Both the position numbers and the translations under genes were made by a program. A stretch of DNA of 64,000 bases from Granulicatella adiacens ATCC 49175 (lineage in GTDB: Bacteria > Bacillota > Bacilli > Lactobacillales > Aerococcaceae). Below the pieces are notes generated by a model. The model made no database searches. It saw only the letters and a program-made list of their open reading frames with translations, and was not told the origin of the DNA. Positions 8,364 through 15,858 of the stretch are shown piece after piece (position 1 is the stretch's first letter; each line of letters opens with the position of its first letter). The stretch is from NCBI RefSeq assembly GCF_025150565.1, contig NZ_CP102283.1:1736001-1800000 (forward strand), in the 5' to 3' direction.

Positions 8364-8433
8364 AAAGAGCATTGGATGGTCTAGATCCAATGCTCTTTCT
8401 GTGAAGGTATTTATTATCTACCCCTTCACTATA
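8364..8433 (-). ncRNA. Orphan RNA II-like antisense RNA (par/Fst type antitoxin without a facing toxin)
   Basis: A leftward promoter is visible: -35 TTGATT (8455-8450), 16 nt, extended -10 TGTTATAGT (TATAGT 8433-8428). The predicted RNA of about 60 nt has a 5' hairpin closed by GTGAAGG/CCTTCAC and ends in the hairpin AGAGCATTGGAT...ATCCAATGCTCT followed by T residues. The same hairpin stem, with its loop inverted, terminates the antisense RNA of the Fst-like locus 380 bp downstream, and both RNAs have the same two-hairpin design. No toxin reading frame faces this copy. It could alternatively serve only as the terminator of the methyltransferase gene. Confidence 0.5.
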
Positions 8434-8474
8434 ACATACTTCTTTTTATAATCAAGGAAATCGATATTCAGTTA

Positions 8475-8510
8475 GAAAAGGCTAAGCGACATTCTCGCTT
8501 AGCCTTTTTT
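8475..8510 (+). terminator. Strong intrinsic terminator between the two antisense RNA loci
   Basis: AAAAGGCTAAGCGA, a short loop, and TCGCTTAGCCTTTTTT form a perfect stem followed by six T residues, insulating the downstream toxin promoter from upstream transcription. Confidence 0.8.
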
Positions 8511-8604
8511 TCTGGTTGAAAATATCAAAACACCTATTCAACACCTGCTTGTGAAGTGTTATACTTATGGTAGGCAACTGGCCTCGTTAGGAGGTGAGGT
8601 TTTA

Positions 8605-8700
8605 GTGGAAATATTCACTTTATATTTCCTTGCCCCATTACATGTGGGACTAATTTTAATATTAGTGGAGTATTTGCTGAACTCTAGCAAGAAAAAATAG
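8605..8700 (+). CDS. Fst/Ldr-family type I toxin peptide (31 aa)
   Basis: The peptide has 31 residues and the Fst-family pattern AP-hydrophobic-VG: FLAPLHVGLILILVEYLL followed by a charged tail SSKKK. Fst-family toxins are small membrane peptides that damage the membrane or nucleoid when over-produced. The GTG start is preceded by AGGAGG at 8589-8594. An extended -10 (TGTTATACT, 8557-8565) supplies a promoter. The 16-bp sequence GAAATATTCACTTTAT begins within the second codon and recurs at 8792-8807 under the control of an opposing promoter, exactly the direct-repeat layout of par loci, in which the antisense RNA pairs at these repeats and blocks translation. A chromosomal locus is inferred, though mobile DNA is close by. 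Confidence 0.8.
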   Translation: MEIFTLYFLAPLHVGLILILVEYLLNSSKKK

Positions 8701-8807
8701 TTGCCTTAGCACCAGAACGTTAGATACTATTTAACGAAAAAAAGAGCATTGGATCTAGACCATCCAATGCTCTTTCTGGCTTTAGTGCTTTGAAATATTC
8801 ACTTTAT
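8608..8807. repeat. Direct repeat pair of the Fst-like locus (8608-8623 and 8792-8807)
   Basis: GAAATATTCACTTTAT occurs identically at 8608-8623 and 8792-8807, with similarity continuing downstream (TTCCTTGC versus TTCTTGC). Since the toxin mRNA and the antitoxin RNA are transcribed towards each other, each RNA carries one sense and one complementary copy, so they can pair outside the shared terminator. Confidence 0.85.
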
Positions 8808-8848
8808 TTCTTGCACCTTTAATATACCATAAATTTCTTTAATGTCAA
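8743..8848 (-). ncRNA. Antisense antitoxin RNA of the Fst-like locus, with promoter
   Basis: The leftward promoter is near consensus: TTGACA (8848-8843), 16 nt, extended -10 TGGTATATT (TATATT 8826-8821). The RNA should start near 8814, run through the direct repeat (8807-8792) inside a 5' hairpin closed by GTGC/GCAC, and stop at the bidirectional terminator AGAGCATTGGAT...ATCCAATGCTCT (8743-8772), giving an RNA of about 70 nt. The antisense promoter is much stronger than the toxin promoter, as expected for a type I antitoxin. Confidence 0.75.
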
Positions 8849-8919
8849 GGTACGCTCCATTCAAGGTAGAAGACCGGTGAGATTGCACTCATACACGAAG
8901 AAGGTGTGCCAGTTTAAAA

Positions 8920-9101
8920 AAAGACAAAAGACCCTCAGTTCTATAGTGTGAATGGTAAGAAGAGCAACCAATGTGAATTACTGACTCTAGGGTAAAACCC
9001 GTAGAGTCAGTTTGAAGCTTGGTAGGAGCCAAGATGTAAGCTTGGCCCGGTGCCTTACCATCAACACTATGAAGCAACCGAGGGTTATTTTTGTCTTTTG
9101 C
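8920..9101 (+). repeat. Structured interspersed element, copy 2
   Basis: The outer helix pairs AAAGACAAAAG and ACCCTC with GAGGGT and TTTTTGTCTTT, then CTATAGTGT with ACACTATGAAG and GGTAAG with CTTACC. Inside are hairpin 1 (ACTGACTCTAGGG/CCCGTAGAGTCAGT), the conserved strand TTTGAAGCTTGGTAGG, hairpin 2 (GCCAAG/CTTGGC) and CCGGTGCC. It ends 1 nt from the stop codon of the minus-strand gene at 9103 and may act as its terminator. Confidence 0.8.
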
Positions 9102-9102
9102 A

Positions 9103-10278
9103 TTATTTTTGAACTGACACAACTTCGAGCTCGCCGTTTTCGTTCTGAAGGACGCGGAACACAATCTCATCGCCTGCTTTGAGTCCGCCCGGGTTAGACG
9201 AATCCATCAAGAGAGTGCCAAAGCACTGGTTGCCTTCCACGCGCGAGATGCGGACCCACAAGCGTTCTGGATCTTTGCTCTTGTCTTCGTAGTAGACGGC
9301 CACGCCAAAGTTATCGGGATGCGCGCGGTGGCGGAATTGGTCGAGGCCTTGGAAGGTTCGTGTCTCTTCTTTTTCCTTGCTTTTCGTATCATACACTTCC
9401 GCAATGACGCGTCTTGCACGATCTACAATATAGGAATCGACTTCAATCCATTTCATCGAACAGAAGTCGCAGTCATCGAGGTTCGCCAGACGAATCAGAT
9501 ACATCGTCTCTTCTGGAATGAGGCGCATGTCTAGCGTTGATTCTCCCTCTTTAGCCACCCATAGCGGTTGGAAGGAAACGCCAGCCTCCTCGTCGATATA
9601 GCCGTAGAGGACGAGCCCCGTATCGCCTTCCTTGGCCACTTCTGGCATCACGTCTTCAATCAGCGCCACGCAGCGAACGTACACGAGTTCATGGTAGAAA
9701 CTTCTAAACGAAGCCTCTTTGACGGGTCGCATTTGTTGTGCAATCGGGATTTCGTTTGAAAATAGCTTCCCTTTCATATCAATCCCTATCGGAAATCCAC
9801 ATCGTTCCATCCAATCCTCACTCGTCACTTCCGGAATCGGTTCGCCAAACGCTTTATTCAAGAAACGACTTCTACAATCGTCCACTAAGTTTCCAGGAAG
9901 GTGTATCGTGAAATCTTCTAACCATTTCCAACGATAATCGTCCGGCAAATGCAAGAGCAGAATCTGCGTCTTGCCTTCATGCTCGTAAATGTCCAGCACC
10001 TTAAAGTGGCTGTCGCGGTTGGCAATACAGAGTCCCCAGTTGGTTCCATGTTCTGCATAAGACAAATCCATCATATGGTTCGATAGAATACCATAGCGGT
10101 GAGTCGTCACCATGCCCCCAACGCGACTCGTCGCATCGGTAAAGGCGGGATTACGAACGACCTCCCCGACTCTATAACACGCCACTTCTTCAGGCGTGAG
10201 GTTAATATCTCTAGCAAACAGCTGCAATCCCGGCAGCATCTCATTCATTAAAGTTTCGAGTTGTTGTTTTTCTGTCAT
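9103..10278 (-). CDS. Uncharacterised cytoplasmic protein with DUF2314-like C-terminus
   Basis: The 391-residue protein has no signal peptide or membrane segment. The first 250 residues contain no motif I can name. The last 110 (from IEVDSYIVDRARRVI through ERLWVRISRVEG, GTLLMDSSNPGGLKAGDEIVF) resemble DUF2314/YegJ-like domains, which have no known activity. It is the second gene of an operon, starting 15 nt after a lipoprotein stop codon, so it may be connected with that lipoprotein. Base composition is like the core genome. The function is unknown; the domain assignment is from memory of the pattern and should be treated as tentative. Confidence 0.7.
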   Translation of the reverse strand: MTEKQQLETLMNEMLPGLQLFARDINLTPEEVACYRVGEVVRNPAFTDATSRVGGMVTTHRYGILSNHMMDLSYAEHGTNWGLCIANRDSHFKVLDIYEHEGKTQILLLHLPDDYRWKWLEDFTIHLPGNLVDDCRSRFLNKAFGEPIPEVTSEDWMERCGFPIGIDMKGKLFSNEIPIAQQMRPVKEASFRSFYHELVYVRCVALIEDVMPEVAKEGDTGLVLYGYIDEEAGVSFQPLWVAKEGESTLDMRLIPEETMYLIRLANLDDCDFCSMKWIEVDSYIVDRARRVIAEVYDTKSKEKEETRTFQGLDQFRHRAHPDNFGVAVYYEDKSKDPERLWVRISRVEGNQCFGTLLMDSSNPGGLKAGDEIVFRVLQNENGELEVVSVQK

Positions 10279-10293
10279 TCTACTTCTCCTGTC

Positions 10294-11370
10294 TTACCAC
10301 GTTGCGCGTGATAATGTTTCGCTATTGTACGGCTGGAGGTTCACGGTGCTCGACTTGATCGTTCCATCCGCGTTCTTCACCGTCTCTGGAGCTGTTTGGC
10401 CGATTAAAATCACCTTGCCATTGCCGACTTTGGCAAAAACAATCACCGTCGTTCCTGATGCGGACACATAGCACTCCACGATTTCATAAGGGACGTCGCC
10501 TTGTTTAAATGTGAGATCTCCCCATGTAAACTTCGCCTTCATTCCCGCAACCGTCGCATATTGGAAGAGCTGATCTGGAACGGCTAAATCATAGAACATC
10601 CGCTGCGTCGCCGGACTCGTGCGCTCATAGACTTCGCCTTTCTTACGTGCGTAAATGGCCATTACATCCGCAATCGATGGGTTACTTTGGGGCGCTTTTT
10701 GCTTCCAAGTGACATTATTGAGGAATCCTGCCCGGAGATCCGCATTCTCCACTTCTTCAAAGTTCGCATCCTTCAGCGTGTCTCGCGAGACAGAACGGGC
10801 CTGTAAGAAAATCGGTTCATCACCCTTGTAGCCAAAGAGATACGCCTGCTGGTTGGTGTTGTCGATATAAGCATCCACGATGAGAATCTGATAGTCATTC
10901 GACGTCACCTTCCCCATCATATTCCAAGAGGTAGCCTCACCGTTCACCTTCGCCGCTGTTAAATCCAGCCCTTCTTGCAGCGGTTCGTAGTGCTGGTCTC
11001 TTCGTTTGTTCCACTCCTGCATAAATTTGGCAAATCCTGTTGAATTGTGCTGAACGAGACGTTCCAAGTCCTTATAGTGCTTCTCGATCATCGCCTTGTC
11101 GCTTGGATGCGCAGTAATCAACTTCTGACTCTCCTCGCGAGCTGCTTGCAAGCCAGACTGGGCATCGGCATCCTTAGCAACTAGATTATACGCTAAATGC
11201 AACTGTTCAAAATACGACTCCTGCACTTCTTGCACCGTCGTCTCTGTCACGGTTGTCGCTTGAGCGGTAGTAGGTGCCTCGGTTGTCGTCACCGCCTCAT
11301 CAGGCTTTTTGTTGCATGCTACAAGCGCCAATACACACAGCGCTGATGCAAATAATTGTCTACCCTTCAT
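10294..11370 (-). CDS. Secreted lipoprotein with Thr-rich linker
   Basis: The likely start is the ATG at 11370 (MKGRQLFASALCVLALVACN), a lipoprotein signal peptide with lipobox LVAC; lipidation at that Cys anchors it outside the membrane. A low-complexity linker rich in Thr, Glu and Val (TTTEAPTTAQATTVTETT) follows, then a soluble domain of about 300 residues without a motif I recognise. The same type of Thr-rich linker follows the lipobox in two other lipoproteins of this window (36193-37098 and 62462-63232). It precedes an uncharacterised cytoplasmic gene by 15 nt. Function unknown. Confidence 0.8.
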   Translation of the reverse strand: MKGRQLFASALCVLALVACNKKPDEAVTTTEAPTTAQATTVTETTVQEVQESYFEQLHLAYNLVAKDADAQSGLQAAREESQKLITAHPSDKAMIEKHYKDLERLVQHNSTGFAKFMQEWNKRRDQHYEPLQEGLDLTAAKVNGEATSWNMMGKVTSNDYQILIVDAYIDNTNQQAYLFGYKGDEPIFLQARSVSRDTLKDANFEEVENADLRAGFLNNVTWKQKAPQSNPSIADVMAIYARKKGEVYERTSPATQRMFYDLAVPDQLFQYATVAGMKAKFTWGDLTFKQGDVPYEIVECYVSASGTTVIVFAKVGNGKVILIGQTAPETVKNADGTIKSSTVNLQPYNSETLSRATW

Positions 11371-11435
11371 CCTCTCTCCTCCAATCATGAAAGCCTTCTC
11401 TTGTCATGAATATTATAGCATAGGTGGGAAAGAAA

Positions 11436-11462
11436 AAGCATTGGAGTTTTAGTCCAATGCTT
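11436..11462 (-). terminator. Terminator of the hsd operon
   Basis: On the minus strand AAGCATTGGA, a 7-nt loop and TCCAATGCTT are followed by TTTCTTT, about 115 nt after the hsdR stop. The stem GCATTGGA is the same as in the antisense-RNA terminators near 8.4 and 8.75 kb. Confidence 0.75.
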
Positions 11463-11579
11463 AAATACAAATTTAACTGTATAACTTTAGAAATTATAAT
11501 CATATCTAGAGCAATACGGAAGTAATTATTTTTCTTGTATTATTTTATTGTTAACTTTTAAATATATTGAGATAACCCT

Positions 11580-14489
11580 CTATTTCTTATATTTCTTCAT
11601 TATTTCATCGAAAATAAGATTGTTCAACCATTTACTGAAATTAGAATTATTTGTCCATTGCCCAAACAGCTCCATATTATCTATCATAATAATTCGGAAA
11701 ACTTCTTTTAATGCCGATTGATACTCTCTTTTTATATTTTCTAAATCTGAGTTTTTAAGAGCGTTTTTGAACTTTTCATTTTTCATGACCATTGCAGGTA
11801 ATTCTTTAATTTGCCTTGCAACATTATCTTTATCTTGCCATTCTATATTCCCAAATATATCATTAAATGTAGACACAATATTTTCTAACGAATCTAATTC
11901 TACTGAATTTTTCTTCCCTGCTCCTATGCTCAAACCTTCAACCTTACCATCTTCATCCTCTAAAATGATATCGATAGTCTTTTTCTTTTCTAATCTGTAA
12001 CTTTCTAAATCTACAGACTCTAGAATTCCAGCTGATAAATCTTTTCCTTCAGGAGTTGGAAGTCTATGAATTAATTGTTCAAAGAAAATCACTTTTTTCT
12101 CCCAATCAACTTGACCTATTGGTAGGATAGACGCCAAGAAATTATACGTTCTGATAAAAGATTTCACCCCACTCTTAAACTCTACTTGATCATCTTCACT
12201 TAAAGATATATATCGTTCTACGCATTTATCAACAATACTATCAATTGAGCTTCTTGGACTATTATTTAAGAATAATTCTACAAAATTATCTACTTCATCT
12301 TCTTCATAAACATATTTGCTATCGAGTAATGAGAGTAAATTATGAAGCTTATTCGGATCTGTTTCCTCTTCTAATTTTGTTTCTTTATAATAGGGCTGAA
12401 ATGCTTCCATTATATGTTCAGGTTGATTTGCAAAGTCAATTACACAAGTGTCTATCTTATACTTTGCGCTTCTATTTAGTCTAGATAGCGTTTGTACAGC
12501 TTTTACATCATTCAAAGGTTTATCCACATACATTGTATGTAAGAGAGGTTCATCATACCCCGTCTGATATTTATCAGCAACAATTAAAATTCTATATTTA
12601 TCCTGTTTAAATTTCTCAGTTGTTTCTTTATCAGAAAATCCATTTAAACTCGTTTCTGTGACAATCTTCCCGTTGTATTCTTTCTCACCTGAAAAAGCAA
12701 TTAAAGCTTCATATCCAGTATTTGAATTTTCTAACAATTCTTTTACTATATGATAATACTCGATAGCTCTACGAATACTCTGAGTTATAATCATTGCCTT
12801 GGCTTTTCCATTAATCTTATTCGTTGTGTTTGTAAGAATATGATTTATCATAACTTCCGCTTTTTCTCTAATTGGAAATTCTTGTCCTTCTACATAGTTT
12901 CTAATTTTCTTCTGAGCTTTTCTCTTATCAAATTCTGGATTATCTTCTACTGTTTTATAAATTTTATAGTAGTTTTCGTAGTGAGTATAATTTTTTAAAA
13001 CATCAAGGATAAATCCTTCTTCAATAGCTTGTTTCATAGAATATAAATCAAACACACTTCCGAACATCTGAATTGTCTTAGCTTTAGGAGTAGCTGTAAA
13101 CGCAAAAAAACTTGCATTCTCTGGCATCTTTCTTGCTTCAATCAATTCATTCAGCTTATCCTCAATTTCAAACTCTGCCTCATTGCCAAGGCTACCTGAA
13201 ACAGCCATATTTAATGAAGCTGCAGCTTTTCCACTTTGTGATGAATGAGCTTCGTCAATCACAATTGCAAAGTTTTTCCCTTTTAAATCTGTACCTATTT
13301 TCTCAAGTAAATATGGGAATTTCTGAACAGTTGTAATGATAATCTTCTTACCATCAATCAACATATTCTTTAAATCTGTCGAAGATCCAGCGTGCCCAAC
13401 AATACTCTTTTCATCTATAAACTTCCTGATATTATCATTGATTTGTTTATCCAAGTTCAATCTATCTGTAACAACTATGACTGAGTCAAAGGCTTTCTGA
13501 CCATTATAATTTACTTCAACCAAACGATAAGCCAACCATGTTATAGAATTACTCTTACCACTTCCAGCACTATGTTGTATTAAATATCTATTACCTACAC
13601 CATTATTCTTCACGTCATCAACAAGTTTTGTGACAACCCTATACTGATGGTATCTCGGGAAAATCAAAGTCTCCGTTTTCTTAACTTTATCTACCGAAAC
13701 ATAAGCAAAATCCCTTATCAAACTAGTTAATGTTTCCTTTTGCAGAAAATCTTTCCAAAGGTAATCTGTCATAGTTCCACTATTATTAATTGGATTTCCT
13801 GACCCACCTTGCACAGTACCCTTATTAAATGGCATAAATCTGGTGTTTTTACCATCAATTTTGGTTGTAAAAGTAATAAAATTTTCATCAACAGCAAAAT
13901 GAGCAATACATCGTTTAAAATTAAATAAAGCTTCTTTAGAATCTCTGTCATTCTTGTATTGTTCTTCTGCATCCTTGTATGTCCAACCCGTGCTTGATGC
14001 TCTACTCTTCAGTTCCATCGTTATTACAGGAAGACCATTCACAAAAATTGCCAAATCCAGTTCTAATCCTCTATTTTTTTCAGAATATGTCAATTGGTTT
14101 GTAGCTGAAAAAATATTTGTGTTAAATTCATCATAAGAACTTGGTCTTTTAGGGTCTAAGGCATGATAAAAAATGATAGTCCCTGAAGATGGGTAGCACT
14201 TAATACCATTCTTTAAAACAGAAACAATCCCATTTTGTCTAATTGAAGTATCCAGTTGCTTATAGAACTTTTCTTTTCCACTTTCTGTATCAAGTCTTAA
14301 TATATCAAACTCATTTGGCTGAGATATCTTAATAAATTCCAAAAGTCTCTTTTCATCAAAAGCATACTTTCTATTAAAAGAAATCTTCATCTCATCCGGT
14401 TTTATATATTTATACCCCTGATTTGAAACAAGATATTCAATAATATTATTTTCAAGTTCTGCCTCCATTTTTGTATCTTTAATCCCCAT
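11580..14489 (-). CDS. hsdR: Type I restriction enzyme, R (endonuclease/translocase) subunit
   Basis: The 969-residue HsdR cuts unmethylated DNA after ATP-driven translocation. A PD-(D/E)xK nuclease lies near the N-terminus (Asp145 in LELDLAIFVNG, Glu159 and Lys161 in VITMELKS). The SF2 motor follows: Walker A SAGSGKSNS (307-315), DEAH box in IVIDEAHSS (about 410), motif III FAFTATPKA and motif VI QTLSRLNRS. The C-terminal helical region (about 780-969) would bind the methylase core. The start overlaps hsdS by 11 nt, so expression is coupled. The frame is intact. Confidence 0.95.
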   Translation of the reverse strand: MGIKDTKMEAELENNIIEYLVSNQGYKYIKPDEMKISFNRKYAFDEKRLLEFIKISQPNEFDILRLDTESGKEKFYKQLDTSIRQNGIVSVLKNGIKCYPSSGTIIFYHALDPKRPSSYDEFNTNIFSATNQLTYSEKNRGLELDLAIFVNGLPVITMELKSRASSTGWTYKDAEEQYKNDRDSKEALFNFKRCIAHFAVDENFITFTTKIDGKNTRFMPFNKGTVQGGSGNPINNSGTMTDYLWKDFLQKETLTSLIRDFAYVSVDKVKKTETLIFPRYHQYRVVTKLVDDVKNNGVGNRYLIQHSAGSGKSNSITWLAYRLVEVNYNGQKAFDSVIVVTDRLNLDKQINDNIRKFIDEKSIVGHAGSSTDLKNMLIDGKKIIITTVQKFPYLLEKIGTDLKGKNFAIVIDEAHSSQSGKAAASLNMAVSGSLGNEAEFEIEDKLNELIEARKMPENASFFAFTATPKAKTIQMFGSVFDLYSMKQAIEEGFILDVLKNYTHYENYYKIYKTVEDNPEFDKRKAQKKIRNYVEGQEFPIREKAEVMINHILTNTTNKINGKAKAMIITQSIRRAIEYYHIVKELLENSNTGYEALIAFSGEKEYNGKIVTETSLNGFSDKETTEKFKQDKYRILIVADKYQTGYDEPLLHTMYVDKPLNDVKAVQTLSRLNRSAKYKIDTCVIDFANQPEHIMEAFQPYYKETKLEEETDPNKLHNLLSLLDSKYVYEEDEVDNFVELFLNNSPRSSIDSIVDKCVERYISLSEDDQVEFKSGVKSFIRTYNFLASILPIGQVDWEKKVIFFEQLIHRLPTPEGKDLSAGILESVDLESYRLEKKKTIDIILEDEDGKVEGLSIGAGKKNSVELDSLENIVSTFNDIFGNIEWQDKDNVARQIKELPAMVMKNEKFKNALKNSDLENIKREYQSALKEVFRIIMIDNMELFGQWTNNSNFSKWLNNLIFDEIMKKYKK

Positions 14490-15858
14490 CGCCTATTCCC
14501 TCCACTTCATCAAGTTCTTCTTCATCATCTAAAAGAGTTACTTTTTCATATTCAGGTATCGCAATATTCCTCACATCAATTTTTCCAGTTACTACTTCTG
14601 AAATTAATGATTGTTTGAGATTTCCCAACATATCAATTTCTTTCATTATTTCGTCTATCATTTTTTCAGAATTATTAATCAATTTGGTGAGCTTATCCGC
14701 AATTTTGTGTTGTTGTTCAATCGCTGGTAATATAATGTTCACTTGTCCTAGTCTGTCCCAACTTCTAAAATCACTTGTATTTTGTCTGACACCATTTGAA
14801 AATGGTTTGTACATCTTCAAAAATGCTAATAATCTAAGATAGTAATAAACATACATCTTATCTTCTGAAGTTTCACATACATGAACAACTCTACTACATC
14901 TTCCACTATATTTTGATATACAGATAGCACCATGCCAAGTGTCCATTCCATGAATCATAATCTGTCCATAATTTACGTTTTGATACATATTTATATCATC
15001 TGAATATAACCCAATTTTTTTATCCCCACGAACAAAAGATTTTCCACTATTGGAACAAATAATTATATCAGAATCAGGGAGGGCATCATTCTCTATCTTA
15101 ACTAAGATACTTTTTAATTTCCTTATTTTGAAATTTTTGTTTTTAAAATTGTAAATATTATCTTTAACAATCCATTCCTTAAAATCTGAATTTTGTAAAA
15201 TCAATTTTTCATGAGAAGATATAATATATTTTCTTATACATTTTATCTTCTCTTTATTTATTTCAATTAATCTATCTATCTCATTGATTTTCCAATCAAG
15301 ATAATTTGCAATTTGCTTTTGTTCATTTATTGGTGGTATTGGCAAAAGCTGTGTTTTCAATATATCCCAAGATATCCTCATTCTTACTGTATTCAGTCTT
15401 CCAGCATCAGTTTCAGACATCTGAATTCCTTTTCCAAGTCCCACTAAACTCCTTTGAAAGTTATAATTTCTAAATACATATTCCATATATCTAGTATTAT
15501 TATTTTCTTGGCTTATATTAACTAAGGGATAATATACTGGACTTACCGCACCTAAATAATTAGAAATCCCAACAGATCCCGCAACAATATTCATGCAATT
15601 AACAAGAATATCTCCTGGATAACAAAGATTATATGATGTCAAATCTTCTTTTGGTTTATTTCCTCCTTTCTCTTTTTTGTCGGTGTATAAAGAAACACCA
15701 TACTTTGCGCTTAAAGATAGAATTTCTTTTGTTTTAATAGGGGAATTCTTTTCTTTTCTTATCTCAAACACTTTAGCAATTCTTTTTACGTCCCAATGTT
15801 CTGGTATAGACTCTGACCAAGTAATCTCCGAATTACTATATTTCTCATACCTATTCAT
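14479..15858 (-). CDS. hsdS: Type I restriction-modification specificity subunit
   Basis: The 459-residue HsdS sets the DNA target. Two target-recognition domains are each followed by a conserved helical spacer: LPIPPINEQKQIANYLDWKI (about 175-225) and LPAIEQQHKIADKLTKLI (about 385-435). The N-terminal WSESIPEHWDVKRIAKVF is the usual opening of TRD1. The two spacers are the sites at which TRDs swap in related strains. It overlaps hsdM by 8 nt and hsdR by 11 nt. There is only one hsdS gene and no neighbouring recombinase or silent TRD cassette, so phase-variable shuffling is not indicated. The recognition sequence cannot be read from the protein. Confidence 0.93.
   Translation of the reverse strand: MNRYEKYSNSEITWSESIPEHWDVKRIAKVFEIRKEKNSPIKTKEILSLSAKYGVSLYTDKKEKGGNKPKEDLTSYNLCYPGDILVNCMNIVAGSVGISNYLGAVSPVYYPLVNISQENNNTRYMEYVFRNYNFQRSLVGLGKGIQMSETDAGRLNTVRMRISWDILKTQLLPIPPINEQKQIANYLDWKINEIDRLIEINKEKIKCIRKYIISSHEKLILQNSDFKEWIVKDNIYNFKNKNFKIRKLKSILVKIENDALPDSDIIICSNSGKSFVRGDKKIGLYSDDINMYQNVNYGQIMIHGMDTWHGAICISKYSGRCSRVVHVCETSEDKMYVYYYLRLLAFLKMYKPFSNGVRQNTSDFRSWDRLGQVNIILPAIEQQHKIADKLTKLINNSEKMIDEIMKEIDMLGNLKQSLISEVVTGKIDVRNIAIPEYEKVTLLDDEEELDEVEGIGDGD

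Noticed and set aside
8920-9101. Structured elements read as T-box or other tRNA-binding leaders
   Set aside because: They lie behind genes, not in front of aminoacyl-tRNA synthetase or biosynthesis genes, and have no T-box sequence or antiterminator.
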